A stretch of DNA of 64,000 nucleotides. Origin: Agrostemma githago (lineage: Eukaryota > Streptophyta > Magnoliopsida > Caryophyllales > Caryophyllaceae). The notes beneath the pieces are model-generated. The model was not told the DNA's origin. It did not search any database and was given only the letters and a program-made list of their open reading frames with translations. Shown one piece after another: positions 21,220 to 33,058 of this stretch. How positions within the stretch are numbered: position 1 is the stretch's first letter; each line of letters opens with the position of its first letter. Location: positions 64,978,166 to 65,042,165 of the forward strand of contig OY288249.1 of assembly GCA_958450325.1 (NCBI GenBank), read 5' to 3'. The position numbers and the translations under genes were made by a program.

Positions 21220-22072
21220 CATCGGTGTATGAATATACGGAGTAATAATATTATGGTTTTTGACCGATAATATTATTAGCTCTCTAATATACCGAGTATA
21301 ATATATGGTGTGTGGGCTCATAATGGAAAGTGTTCATAAGTTTGTGTTAATTATCCCGAATATCTTGCTCCTTATGTAGGATGATTAAGTGAGAGGTGAT
21401 ACAAAGAATTCATTTGGTTATCCCATATGGAATTCTTGCCATTAAAATGATTGGTACAAGTAATATAATTCTCACATTTCCACAAAAAAAAAAAAATACA
21501 GAGTAATAAGTTATTTACCCTGACAGTCATTTGTTTACTTTTATTACTCACAAATAATATACTAAGTACTCCGTAAAAGATAAACAAATGATCATCAAGA
21601 TGAAAAAAGTATATACAACGAGGTCCTACATGAAAGTGAAGGTTGATCGGTTCGGTAAACTGCTTTCCTCTCCTTGTTATACGACCATGATAAAAGTAAA
21701 TAAATAATTGAAATAGAAACTTTACCCACAACAAAGTTAAACCGTGACAAATAATAATGAAGCTGCAACATACGGATAACGGATTACACATTATCTTAAT
21801 AAAAATTGCATTACAAAGATTATTTGAAACAACTATTTTACAAGACACGGAGTAATTAATTAGGCTTTCATATATACATCACACTTATTGTAAGTAAACC
21901 GTACAACAATACAAGACATGGGTAGATGCATCTATATATAATAATACTCGTACTGAGTAATTAATAACGCTTTCAGACATGCATCACACTTAATTAATGA
22001 AGCCAAACTCTAATTAATGGATTATTATTGAACTTAGCTTAATTGCATCAATTTTTAGGCGCCAGGTCGGTC
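21220..22072. other. Intergenic 3' flank of the UGT gene
   Basis: I see no gene here; the 158-codon minus-strand frame at 21372-21848 resembles nothing I recognise and is low-complexity. Stowaway-like scraps (GTACTCCGTA, ACGGAGTAAT) occur at 21500-21580 and 21846-21856. Confidence 0.5.
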
Positions 22073-22731
22073 TTAAGTCTTAACACCAATCGATATCATA
22101 TCAACGATTTTGTTAAACGTTATGGTTGAACTTCCATCAACTTCCCAAGCTTTCTGAGCCTCCTCACCAACTTTCTTAACACTCGCCCTCAGCTCATCAC
22201 TTGTCATTAACTCTATAATCTTATCCTTAATCTCATCCGCCATAATTAAACCCTGATTATCACTACTCCCCCAACGCCTCTCCCAAATCCCCAACCCGGC
22301 ATCCTTCATCACCGCGGCATTAACCCGTTGGTCGCCTCCAGGGGGCCAAGCGAGGAGCGGTATCCCGTGCTGGGCCGACTCCAGGACCGAGTTCCACCCA
22401 CAATGAGTCAGGAAGCCTCCAATGGAAGGGTGAGAAAGGACTTCTTCTTGGTTGACCCAGTCTTTAAGGACTAGCCCTTTATTCTTTGTTAGTTCAAAGA
22501 ATGTGTGACCTACCAGATTGGTGTGCTCCTCTTTGTCATGTTTGTCGACGAGGGTAGTCTTGATAACCCATAAGAACCTCATTCCACTCCTATGGAGTCC
22601 TTCTGCTATTTCTTTTATTTGATCTTTTCCCATGGTTGTTCTGCTTCCAAGAGACACAAATACTACTGATTTCGCTGGCTGCTTCTCTAGCCATGCTACA
22701 AAGTTCGATCCTCTATCTGTATTATTTGAAC
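22073..22731 (-). CDS. UGT exon 2 (UDP-sugar-binding half)
   Basis: The exon begins after an AG acceptor at 22732-22733 and ends at the stop codon at 22073. It encodes NFVAWLEKQPAKSVVFVSLG, the interdomain strand, and the full PSPG box with the conserved W, HCGWNS, E and final Q of the DQ pair (PGGDQ). No stop or frameshift is seen in this exon. Confidence 0.9.
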
Positions 22732-23137
22732 CTCAATATGAAATGTTCGTCAGAGATGCAACTAGTTATTGAGTGAGATGGCCTTGTATTGCGTAAGATT
22801 AAAAAAAAAACACTAGCAAGTACTCCGTATGTGTTTGTTTTTCTAGATGGGTGAGAGGATAAAAACATTACTCCCTATTACATATTAGGGAGAGAGCTAG
22901 ACAAGTTTCAGGAGTTTTAGCCAAAACAATCACAATACTACTCCTTCCGTTTAAAAATTATCGTCTCGTTTTAATAATGTACAGAGTAGAACGTAAACAA
23001 ATGATGGAAAGAACAGTTGGTTTGGAGTTTGAACATTTAAATAGTCAAGTTTCATTTATGTTGCTTTGATTTGGTTTGATTATAATGATTTTTCTATCAT
23101 GTGTCCAATGAAACCACGTTAATATTATATATATATA

Positions 23138-23533
23138 CTAGTGTATACCCCGTGCATGTATGCACGGTATTTATAGAATTTTAATATTTTAAGTTAATTA
23201 TTTATACAAAGTAGATTTTAATTTAGCAACCTGATAATTTTTCAGGATTCTATCATTGTATTTGTTTGGATAATAATAAAATAACTTGAAATTGCAACCT
23301 CGACTAATATTATGAAATATGTAGTACAAAAAAATTATTATCTTAATTGTTGTTAGAAATTTAAGCGACTATATTTCTACAATTTATTTGTATCGATACA
23401 CCCGTTGTTAGTTTTTAAATATTTAACCCATAAGAATTTTTATATGATAATTGAGTGTGATTCTTCCTCATTTGTTGTATTGATTTGTCCAAATTGAGAG
23501 TTTAAAATTTAGGCGAGAAAAGTTTTGAGATTT
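23138..23533 (-). mobile_element. Helitron 3'-end fragment, minus strand
   Basis: On the minus strand a hairpin CCGTGCAT-ACATGCACGG is followed by GGTATACACTAG|T, a canonical Helitron terminus (CTAG at 23138-23141). The adjacent sequence resembles the second Helitron family at 16167-17602. The 5' end is not recognisable, so this is probably truncated. Confidence 0.6.
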
Positions 23534-23628
23534 TTTTGGAGTTTGAACATTTAAATAGTCAAGTTTCATTTATGTTGCTTTGATTTGGTTTGATTATAAT
23601 GATTTTTCTATCATGTGTCCAATGAAAC

Positions 23629-23968
23629 TAGGGGTGTTCACCGGTCCAAACCCGGACCGGACCGGACCAGACCGGCTTGACCCGCAGACCGGAAACCCAT
23701 AAAATCTAAACCCGCGGACCGGACCGGTTAACAAAAAACCCGGACCGGACCGGACCGGACCCTCTTAAGACCGGACCGGACCGACAAAATACACTAAATT
23801 TGATTAATTTTTTTATGTGTGGACCGGACCGGACCGGACCGGGGACCGGTATCCAAGTTTTTGGAGAACCGGGGACCGGACCGGTATGTAGTCGGTCCGG
23901 ACCGGACCGGACCGTACGGTCCGGTTCGGTCGGGTTTGCCGGTCCGGGTCACTTTTTGAACACCCCTA
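23629..23968. mobile_element. hAT-type MITE rich in GGACCGGACC
   Basis: The ends are TAGGGGTGTTCACCGG and the inverted TTTTTGAACACCCCTA, with an 8-bp target duplication AATGAAAC (23621-23628 and 23969-23976). Nearly the whole 340 bp is GGACCGGACCGG repeats in both orientations. Confidence 0.95.
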
Positions 23969-24610
23969 AATGAAACCACGTTAATATTATATATATATAT
24001 ATGTTAATTGAGAAATGAATCATAATATATGTTGTTTAAGTATAGTAAGTAACTAAGTATGAGTTAGTATTTCAACTCATTTTCATAAGTATGGACTATG
24101 GTGGCGCTAACTCAATAATTACTAGTCCCGACCTGAACCTCCATCCTACTTTTATTGTTACAATTCATTTAGCACATTTATCTACGAGGTAAAATGAGGA
24201 GTGATTAGAAGTCACATACCATACATTCTAATACTGCAATTAATTTTAATTTTAAAACTTCATTATGAATTCCATTCACAGTCTTGTCACCAACCATTTA
24301 TAGATTATTATAATCGATGTCCCATTCATTCAATTCATTACGTGGGTATCGTTTTTGTGAGGAGAAATGGTTCGCCTATGTAAAAATTGAATGGATGGAA
24401 GTGAGTACTATAAGAGTCCGTTTTAGTGATTAAAAGTCATTGAACGAGAAAAAGAGGTCATTATGTTGCACACTTATAGGAAATAACTACAGTGTACTAA
24501 AACGACTTACATAAGTACCATGCATATAACAAAAAACTAGGTCATTATTGTAGGCTTGTAGGTGTTATTGTAGACGTATAATTCACGTGGTCATCACAGT
24601 ACAAACAAAC

Positions 24611-26693
24611 TGTTGTAACGGAGGCGTCCCGTTACCTACGGTTTGTTAATTATGTGAGAAGAACAAAACAAATAGCAAACAATAATAAAGTGACACACAG
24701 ATTTACGTGGTTCACCAGTAAAATCACTGGCTACGTCCACACCGACAAGGAGACCAAATTCACTATTGTGGAGATAATAGTACAACAGTAAACTGTAATA
24801 CACGTGCTTAATAGCTCACAGCTAAAGCCAGAAGTACTACCAATTCTACCAACCAGATAGTAATCTCAAACTGGAAAGAGACTACCCAGACTGAGTTCGA
24901 CCTGCGACGAACTCACCGACGAGACGAAGGACAAACGATCTTGCGGCCAACCAAGATCCGAACAAACTCCAACGGTCTCCAACGAAGACGAGATCAATAG
25001 AACCACCAAATAATAGGGACTCGGAACAAACTGAGTTTTTCCCTCAAGAAAACCCTCACAAATCAGCCCTCTATATTGTGCTCTCAAATCATCTCTCTGT
25101 CCTAATTAACCTAGAAACTAGTCAGGTCTTTATATAGTATTATTCCACCTAAACTAGTTACCTAAACTAATTAGGAAACACGGTTCAATCTTTCCTAAAA
25201 CCAAACAATCTTATGTTACCAAAACAAGAAGATCAACTTTAGGAAAGATATCAGCAACAAATCAATTCAAGGTCCAAAAGGACAATTGCTAGGCACTTAT
25301 TTTCTAACAATCTCCACCTTGACTAGAATTGTCCAACCCGAACCAATCTTCAAAGTGCAGCTTCGAACAGTCGAATCTCAAGTCACTACTTGTCCCAATA
25401 ATCTCCACCTTGACCTGAACGATCGCATCTTTCAACGGTCTTCAGTCAATAGTAATTTTAATTTCCTCCTTTCCGATTGTCTTTTTCACCCAAGACACGG
25501 GTCTTGCCTTTTTCACCCAAGACACGGGTTCTGCCTTTTTCACCCAAGGCACGGGTCCTGCCTTTTTCACCCAAGGCACGGGTCCTGCCTTTTTAACCCA
25601 AGGCACGGGTTCTGCCTTTTTAACCCAAGGCACGGGTTCTGCCTTTTTAACCCAAGGCACGGGTTCTGCCTTTTTAACCCAAGGCACGGGTTTCTCCTTT
25701 CCCTAGGAGCCCACCTCATTGAGAAGCGGAAACAACAGTCGATATCTTGTCTTCGGAATCCTTTAGTTCGACCCGTACAGGTGAAAATCTTACCTTACCG
25801 TCAACACTACCATCCTCAGATAAGCCTACCAACCCAAAACTATTACTCCCCGTGAATTTATCAACCTTTAAAATTGTTGCTCCAGACATCTTCTCACCAA
25901 AAATTCAACAAACCCAAATAACGCCTAACTCAGCCGAAGCCAAACCTACAGCTCAGAAGCGGAAGTGGAACAACCTGAAGCTCTGATACCAGTTTGTTGT
26001 AACGGAGGCGTCCCGTTACCTACGGTTTGTTAATTATGTGAGAAGAACAAAACAAATAGCAAACAATAATAAAGTGACACACAGATTTACGTGGTTCACC
26101 AGTAAAATCACTGGCTACGTCCACACCGACAAGGAGACCAAATTCACTATTGTGGAGATAATAGTACAACAGTAAACTGTAATACACGTGCTTAATAGCT
26201 CACAGCTAAAGCCAGAAGTACTACCAATTCTACCAACCAGATAGTAATCTCAAACTGGAAAGAGACTACCCAGACTGAGTTCGACCTGCGACGAACTCAC
26301 CGACGAGACGAAGGACAAACGATCTTGCGGCCAACCAAGATCCGAACAAACTCCAACGGTCTCCAACGAAGACGAGATCAATAGAACCACCAAATAATAG
26401 GGACTCGGAACAAACTGAGTTTTTCCCTCAAGAAAACCCTCACAAATCAGCCCTCTATATTGTGCTCTCAAATCATCTCTCTGTCCTAATTAACCTAGAA
26501 ACTAGTCAGGTCTTTATATAGTATTATTCCACCTAAACTAGTTACCTAAACTAATTAGGAAACACGGTTCAATCTTTCCTAAAACCAAACAATCTTATGT
26601 TACCAAAACAAGAAGATCAACTTTAGGAAAGATATCAGCAACAAATCAATTCAAGGTCCAAAAGGACAATTGCTAGGCACTTATTTTCTAACA
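24611..26693 (-). mobile_element. Short non-autonomous LTR retrotransposon (very recent)
   Basis: Two 699-bp LTRs (24611-25309 and 25995-26693) appear identical. They flank a 685-bp internal region. A perfect 5-bp target duplication CAAAC borders the element. On the minus strand the primer-binding site TGGTATCAGAGC lies just inside the 5' LTR and a purine-rich AAGGTGGAGATTG lies before the 3' LTR, giving orientation. No Gag or Pol is encoded, so it relies on another element. It sits inside the UGT intron, its right edge only about 26 bp from the splice donor. Confidence 0.95.
25480..25700 (-). repeat. 27-bp minisatellite in the short LTR element
   Basis: Eight head-to-tail copies of a 27-bp unit containing CACCCAAGGCACGGGT. 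On the minus strand every copy reads PWVKKAEPV or a variant without stops, because 27 is a multiple of three. It lies near the polypurine tract of the element. Confidence 0.9.
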
Positions 26694-26719
26694 CAAACCG
26701 TAGTAAACTGCGTACTGAC

Positions 26720-27462
26720 CTGCTACTTTCTCCAATTGAAGTGGGTGTAGGGGTCCGATTGGGAAAACGGGCGGAAAATCCTGAAAGGTGCGACCCGTTC
26801 CAAGGGCAGATAAGGTATCAGACTCAAAAGAGTCAAAGGTATTGACCAAAATACCCTGAGCATGAGTAAGATGTGCCACATTTGTAGTAATCAATTGTGA
26901 AATGGGATGGTCCATGTCGTACATGCTAGGAGGAGGTTCATCTGCACGTATGGCCTTGATCCCTGGTATGACCACGTCTCTACCCTTCACAATTGGACCA
27001 TGCAACAACAAAGTTGGCATAAGAGAGAAAAACCTAGCAGAAGTCACCACAAGGGTAAAAGTAGGGATCCCAAGCTGGGAAAGCGGGTGATTAACCCGGG
27101 AAGAGAGGATGAAGTCGGAGAAGAGGTGGGGAAAGGGTGCTGAGCTCATCCGCAAGGACGTGGGCCGAGCGTGAAGCAAGGTCGTGTTGGCGGAGAAAGT
27201 GGTCGTCAATAATGGCGGGGTGGGAAGGGTCAGATGTAAGAGTGTGGAAATAGTAGGGTTTGATTTCGGAGTGAGTGGTTAGGAAAGCGTCGATAAGGGT
27301 GGTTTCTGTGACGGACAGAGTGGGTGGGTTGATGACTAGAGTGACCTTGCAGGTGTTGGTGGCCGCTAACATGGCGGCCAAGCGCAGGAATGGGACTTTG
27401 TGTCCGATCCCTGCGCCTGGGCACACTGCTGCATGATAGTGTTCAGTGATTGGTGAAGTCAT
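26720..27462 (-). CDS. UGT exon 1 (acceptor-binding half, frameshifted)
   Basis: The ATG at 27462 is chosen because it precedes the conserved HxAVxPGxGxGHxxPxxxLA start of plant UGTs; the extra upstream frame to 27591 is not homologous. Frame 1 runs to about 27140 (ADELSTLSPP). Frame 2 continues LFSDFILSSRVNHPL and on to QLEKVAG. The switch needs one base removed, in the CCCCACCTC tract. Confidence 0.85.
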
Positions 27463-28872
27463 GGTTTTTTCGTACTGTTTGTTTAGGCTTAGGGCAAGTG
27501 ACGGGTGAGCAGATGAGTTAGTCCTCAAGTATAGGTGGATTATATAGGGAAAAGTGAGCAAGAATACGAGGTACGAATTGAAGAATGACACACGTGAGAA
27601 TTGTATTGGAGAAAGATAAAGTGAAGTTATTAGGGATAAGAGAAAGGAAAATGAGATTGCGCCACCCGGTGGCGCCGAAATTGTGCGTCACCGAGGGTAT
27701 TTTAGTCATTTATTATACTTATTTTATTTATTTCCATTAAAATATGATTTTAAATTAAGTTAGTTGTAAAGGGTAAATACGGTAGTTCACATATTTAAAA
27801 TAACTTATAATATATAATTTAAAAAAAGAAAAAATCAAAGAAAATAACAAAAGAATCTGAAGATTTGAAAAAAAAAGGACTTAAATTGTAGGATTCGTTA
27901 CGTATATATTGGAAAAAAAAATATTTCATATACTGTACATTATAACGTTGTAATTTATTGTAGGATAACATTATAACCGACCTAAAATGCTAGGTAATTT
28001 ATTTTACGATCATTAATTTCTAAATAGTGTTGATCGATTAATTTTTTTTAATCCGTAACAATTTGGCACTGATTGCGTTTTTTACTAATTTCTTGCATCG
28101 GTTAATTTTTTTTTCATTCGTAACATGATTATATTTTTTTTACCAATCCATCTCTTCGGTATACCACTTTTTTTTACCTATTTGGCATCGACTATATTTT
28201 TTTACCAATTCGTCACTTGAGTGTCACTTTTTTTACCTATTTGGCGCCGACGATACTTTTTTTTACCAATCCGCCACCTTTGAGACACTTTTTACTCATT
28301 TGATTATTTGGCCTTCATATAAGTCGAAAATACGCAAGGTTGCCCGCCTGATATGTCACATAGGGAGTATTAAAATTACATATATAAAACCCCAAAAAAA
28401 AACAAGTTCAAACGATCTTCCGTAGCCTAGCATTATTATTAAGCTCAGGACCAACTTACATTTTAACGATCTCCTGAGATCGATGACCGAGCTCAGTCAG
28501 GGTTTGACCAAATCGATTTTGTAGCTCTACGAGCTAGCTCTTATCGTTACATAAATACACACCTCTTTGTATGTTAAGAATAAATGCAATTCATTATTTT
28601 TTCCGAACAATTTACTTATATTAGTTGTTACCTACCATTAGATATTTTAATTTTCATGTATGCAGTACGATTAATATAAGACCGTTATTTATATTCACGA
28701 GCTTGAAGTAGACGTCTTCTTCCAAGTTTGAAGTGGTAATGGTGAATTTTTTTTCCAAAAAATAATAATGAATCAGTAATACGTAAATTAATGGTGAAGA
28801 ATCAATTAAAAGATACCGTAAACATTATTTTATTTAAAATATTCTTAATTAAATAATTTATAATAAATAAAT
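27463..28872. other. 5' flank of the UGT gene and AT-rich intergenic DNA
   Basis: 27463-27720 would hold the UGT promoter and leader; a TATATAGGG-like motif on the minus strand is near 27540. At 27665-27682 is the near-palindrome GCGCCACCCGGTGGCGCC. At about 28030-28310 a degenerate ~60-bp repeat recurs four or five times, built on ATTTGGCACCGAC...TTTTTTACCAAT. No gene is seen. Confidence 0.6.
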
Positions 28873-29262
28873 TGATGGGGGATAAAACCCCCTGACGCAT
28901 AGGCCCGACCCCCTTTACGGGTAGCCATCAACTGACCCAAAAAGACCTCTCTACTGATCACCATGCTGATGTCATGGGTGACATCACCCTACTACACCCT
29001 TTCCCCTATAAATACCCCACTTAGGGTGAGGGGAAAAGGGGGACAATTCATTCACATATTCCTCCCTATTCTCTCTCTACCTCTCTTATCTCCCAAAATA
29101 TTTATATTCAGTCATACATTTTACTGACTTGGGCGTCGGAGGCTCCGCCCCGCGGGATCCCCCGGGCCCGGAGTTCACCTTGCAGGATCACCGTCAGCAC
29201 GCACCCGGAGCCGAGGAGAACCGCGAAGCCCAAGGTCAGGGACCCGTTTCCATACCGGAACA
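28873..29262 (+). repeat. Tat-like 5' LTR
   Basis: 390 bp with a TATAAATA box at about 29006 and GC-rich CCCCGCGGGATCCCCCGGG near the 3' side. It is matched by 33059-33446. Confidence 0.9.
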
Positions 29263-30760
29263 ATTTGGCGCCGTCTGTGGGGAGAACGGTTGTGCTCACG
29301 AATTACCCACAAAAATCAACCACTCCCAAATACAATTTTTTTCGGATCTGATCTTCCATCTTCGAGATAGATCTACCGAAATCGATCATCAAAATAAAAA
29401 ATCCCAGATCTTCTCGCAGTAGAAGAGAGAGATCAACAAATGAATTTGTGTTCATTGTTGTGGTTCGTCACTGTGAATAAACATGGGTCCATGGAACAAC
29501 TTTTCCTAGGCAACAAAAAACCCCACAAAACGTACTATTGGAGTACTGGGTATACAATGAGAAATAAAGGAAGAATCTACTAAGAAATGGAACGAAGAAA
29601 AGCATGCTAGGCATTAATTGATTGCAGTAGAGGATGAAATACAACTACAATTCCCAGATCTAATTCTTTTTTTTGAAGTTAAGCAATTAGTCAGCTTGCC
29701 AAATTCATTTCACGCTCAAATTTCATAAACTGGAGTTTACATCTACTATATTTAATTGAAAATTCATAGCAAATCAAAGATGGTAACTTTGATTCTCAAG
29801 GAGTAATACAGAATAGTTCAACATGGAAGATATTACATCCATTTGAAGCTACCGAGCGAGTGTCATCCGAGGAACCCACTTGCCCAATTGATATACAGTC
29901 GTCGCAATTTCAGTGTATGTTATATTGGTTGATCCAGAGGATGCTTGGGGTATTCAATTGAGACTCACTGGACTCATCATGGGTCAATGCATAATGGAAC
30001 CGGTGTATCATTATAATCTCGATCGTCAAGCACGACCTTTGGGTTGAGGGACCATCCCGGCCAATCACCTCCGTCCGGAGCTGTCATCTCGACCAGGAAT
30101 CTCCACCTCGGCCCATCGTCAACATCTCGCCACAAAGTTGGCTCGGTCCATCATCTTGACCCTCCGTCTTCATTGGCCGAAACACACATAATTCGACCTT
30201 ACTATGAGTCTATGATTTGGGTAAGCACATCACGGAGTATATATAAAGATGGCAAATGGGGAGCATGTGAGAAGAAGAGCATGATCGGCTCACCTGTGTC
30301 AAGGTTTGTGAAAAGGAAAAGTCTTAGTGGCAGGAGACCATGTGCTGTCACCCAATTTCTAAAGGTGAGTGTCCTCCCTTGTTTTATATATTTGACTTAT
30401 GCATGCACCATGTTATTGTCCAATGGTCAAAATTCATGTAGAGAAAAATGTCTAGTTTTTATTAAACCGTATCCGACATTTTATACCCTCGATAGAACAT
30501 TCACAAATTAGCCCGGTCACAAAAATTTATCCAAATTTCCATCCTACCACAAGAAATTCACAAATACTTTACAAAAATTAGCCAAAAAAATTGTCGAAGT
30601 TGTGAGACAAAAAATACCAACCACAAAAAATGACTTAACTTTTTGCCCGTCACAAAAAAAAAATTCCAAAAAACTCCTCCTCAAGAAATTTACCCGAAAA
30701 ATGGTGAAGATAAGTCACAAAAATGGGTATCAAATGAGCTCAATGTTTGTAGCTTGACAG
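29263..30760 (+). other. Non-coding interior of the Tat-like element
   Basis: This stretch starts with the primer-binding site and shows no retroelement domain in any frame. A 155-codon frame at 30044-30511 has no recognisable motif. Confidence 0.6.
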
Positions 30761-31530
30761 AGGCTCGGCCCTACCGACTTACGGCTCGGCCAAGATGTTG
30801 CCCTGCCGATTTACGGTTCGCTCTGCCGACTTACGGCTCGGCCAAGATGTTGCCCTGCCGATTTACGGTTCGCCCTGCCGATTTACGGTTCGCCCTGCCG
30901 ACTTACGGCTCGGCCTTACCGACTTACGGCCCGGCCAAGATGTTGCCCTGCCGATTTACGGTTCGCCCTGCCGACTTAGGGCTCGGCCAAGATGTTGTCC
31001 TGCCGATTCACGGTTCGCCCTGCCGACTTATGGCTCGGCCCTACCGACTTACGGCTCGGCCAAGATGTTGCCCTGCCGATTTACGGTTCGCCCTGCCGAT
31101 TTACGGTTCGCCCTGCCGACTTACGGCTCGGCCTTACCGACTTACGGCTCGGCCAAGATGTTGCCCTGCCGATTTACGGTTCGCCCTGCCGACTTACGGC
31201 TCGGCCCTACCAACCTACGGCTCGGCCAAGATGTTGTCCTGCCGATTCACGGTTCGCCCTGCCGACATACGGCTCGGCCCTACCGACCTACGGCTCGGCC
31301 AAGATGTTGCTCTGCCGATTCCGGTTTGCCCTGCCGACTTATGGCTCGGCCCTACCGACTTACGGCTCGACCAAGATGTTGCCCTGCCGATTTACGGTTC
31401 GCCCTGTCGACATAAGGCTCGGCCCTACCGACTTACGGCTCGGCCAAGATGATTCCCTGCCGATTTACGGTCCGACCCTACCAGCTTACGGCTCGGCCAA
31501 GATGCAATCCAGCCGACTTACGGCTAAACC
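30760..31530 (+). repeat. GC-rich minisatellite, 20-21-bp core with a longer higher-order pattern
   Basis: The core CCCTGCCGATTTACGGTTCG alternates with variants GCTCGGCCCTACCGACTTACG, and GCCAAGATGTTG is inserted at regular intervals. The array leaves all forward frames largely open, producing spurious long frames of 200-270 codons. It contrasts with the AT-rich surroundings. Confidence 0.93.
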
Positions 31531-31739
31531 TCGACGCCTACGGAGATCGCCTAGGTCCGCCAACCACCATGTGGAATTCTACGAAGACAAGATTAATATT
31601 TACCCATCACCTGTTCATTACTCTCATAGCTAATGGGCAGGGGGCAATAGGGGAAGGGCCCCCTGTTGCAAAACCCTGAGAAAATAGACCCCCCAACAAA
31701 AAAACAAGGCATGATACACATCCAGCCTTCTACAGAGCA

Positions 31740-32400
31740 CAAGTCCCTCTGCCTACCTCTGGGCAGGCAGGGGGCAGGCCCCCTGGACTTCGACCAGAAG
31801 CCAGGGTCAGGCCAGGCCCCATGCGCCAAACGATAAGTCCCTCTGCCTACCTTTGGGCAGGCAGGGGGCAGGCCCCCTGGACTTCGACCAGAAGCCAGGG
31901 TCAGGCCCGGCCCCATGCGCCAAACGATAAAGTCCCTCTGCCTACCTCTGGGCAGGCGGGGGGCAGGCCCCCTGGACTTCGACCAGAAGCCAGGGTCAGG
32001 CCCGGCCCCATGCGCCAAACGATAAGTCCCTCTGCCTACCTCTGGGCAGGCAGGGGGCAGGCCCCCTGGACTTCGACTAGAAGCCAGGGTCAGGCCGGGC
32101 CCCGTGTGCCAAATCATAAGTCCTCTGCCTACCCCTGGGCAGGCAGGAGGCAGGCCCCCTGGACTTTGACCAGAAGCCAGGGTCAGGCCGGGACCCATGT
32201 GCCGAGCCACAAGTCCCTCTGCCCACCTCTATGGCAGGCCCCCTGGACTTCGACTAGAAGCCAGGGTCAGGCCGTGCCCCATGAGCTGAACCATAAGGCC
32301 CTCTGCCTACCTCTGGGCAGGCAGGGGGCAGGCCCCCTGGACTTCGACCAGAACCAGAGACAGGCCGGGCGTCATAGGCGAGCCAGCAAGCCCTGAGGCA
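31740..32400 (+). repeat. 94-bp GC-rich minisatellite
   Basis: About seven copies of a 94-95-bp unit starting AAGTCCCTCTGCCTACC and containing GGGGGCAGGCCCCCTGGACTTC, at 31741, 31835, 31930, 32024 and on. Each unit has GGGCAGGC / GGGGGCAGGCCCCC inverted motifs able to form hairpins. Weaker copies continue to about 32720. Frames on both strands are repeat artefacts. Confidence 0.93.
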
Positions 32401-33058
32401 CGCTCAAACTTTTTATAAAACATAAGTCCTTCTGTGTGCGTCAAACATGCAGGGGGCATGACTGAACTTTGGCCGGGTTCAATGACCTGTCGAGGTAGGT
32501 CATCCAATTGACAAAGCCTAACGGATACTTGGCCTTATAAAATATATGTCATTCTGCCTACATCAGAGCAGGCAGGCGGCACATTCCTCGAGCTTCGACC
32601 AAAGCTCGTAGACTGGCCGAGCCAAGATCGCCGACCGACAAGGCGTAAAAAGTAAACACTCGGGCTTGTATTTAAGCGTAAGTCATTATGTCTGCCTCCA
32701 AACAGGCAAGGGACACGGCCCCCAAGACCTAGGCAAGGTCCATAAACTACCCTCGCAGGCCTCTGGCACCCTGACACATCCGTATGAGATGTACCAGGGC
32801 ATAAACGTTGACCACAGGGCTTAGTGATTACCTGGTCATGTATAGAATGATAAAACCCCATGTACACCTCCCAGTACACAAAAGGCACGACGTCTGACGC
32901 CCTGACAGAATCCAGACGATGCTAGGACAGACGCACCCACAAGGCCTAGTGAATGCTTGGCTTTGTACGAAAAACAAAGTTCGTCATTTAGTTTGTCGGT
33001 CCAATCATGCTTGGCACCGGACCCGCATACTCAGTATCCGCCTCCGCTGAGGGCAAAT

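Larger units (their letters stand above)
23019..23995. repeat. Direct duplication of a ~115-bp segment flanking a Helitron piece
   Basis: GGAGTTTGAACATTTAAATA through CCACGTTAATATTATATATA occurs at 23027-23137 and again at 23540-23995. The second copy is split by the hAT MITE at 23629-23968. The two copies flank the Helitron-like piece at 23138-23533. Confidence 0.85.
22732..26719 (-). other. UGT intron filled with transposons (3988 bp)
   Basis: The intron has canonical GT (GTCAGT) and AG borders on the minus strand. It holds MITE scraps (a Stowaway-like pair CTCCTTCCGTTTAAAAATTA at 22938-22987), a Helitron 3' end, a duplicated ~115-bp segment, a hAT MITE and a 2.1-kb LTR element. No other gene is seen between these parts. 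Confidence 0.8.
22073..27462 (-). pseudogene. UGT708-like UDP-glycosyltransferase gene, two exons, 1-bp frameshift
   Basis: This is a family 1 glycosyltransferase, which moves a sugar from a UDP-sugar to a small molecule in the cytosol. Exon 1 is 27462-26720 and exon 2 is 22731-22073. The donor (G|GTCAGT) and acceptor (TTGAG|GTTC) join in phase to give VAGSNNTDRG. Exon 1 encodes the acceptor-binding half, starting MTSPITEHYH with the catalytic His region and PGAGIGHKVPFLRLAAML. Exon 2 carries the PSPG sugar-donor box (WVNQEEVLSH...HCGWNS...GGDQ). The N-terminal LRLAAML-CKVTL and GLGIWERRWG motifs resemble UGT708, a family that includes flavonoid C-glucosyltransferases; the substrate is inferred only. 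Summed exons are 1402 bp, one base over a 466-aa frame, and the frame shifts near 27135. Otherwise the gene is complete, so it is either a recent pseudogene or carries a base-call error. Confidence 0.85.

Noticed and set aside
21372..21848. 158-codon minus-strand frame downstream of the UGT gene
   Set aside because: Low-complexity hydrophobic sequence without homology that I can recognise; crosses MITE fragments.
30044..30511. 155-codon plus-strand frame
   Set aside because: No recognisable motif and located in the non-coding interior of the Tat-like element.
30643..31633. Forward frames up to 269 codons in the minisatellite
   Set aside because: All three frames are open because the repeat lacks stop codons; amino-acid repeats are a by-product.
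31593..32396. Frames of about 190-205 codons on both strands of the 94-bp array
   Set aside because: GC-rich tandem repeat artefact inside a non-coding LTR element.
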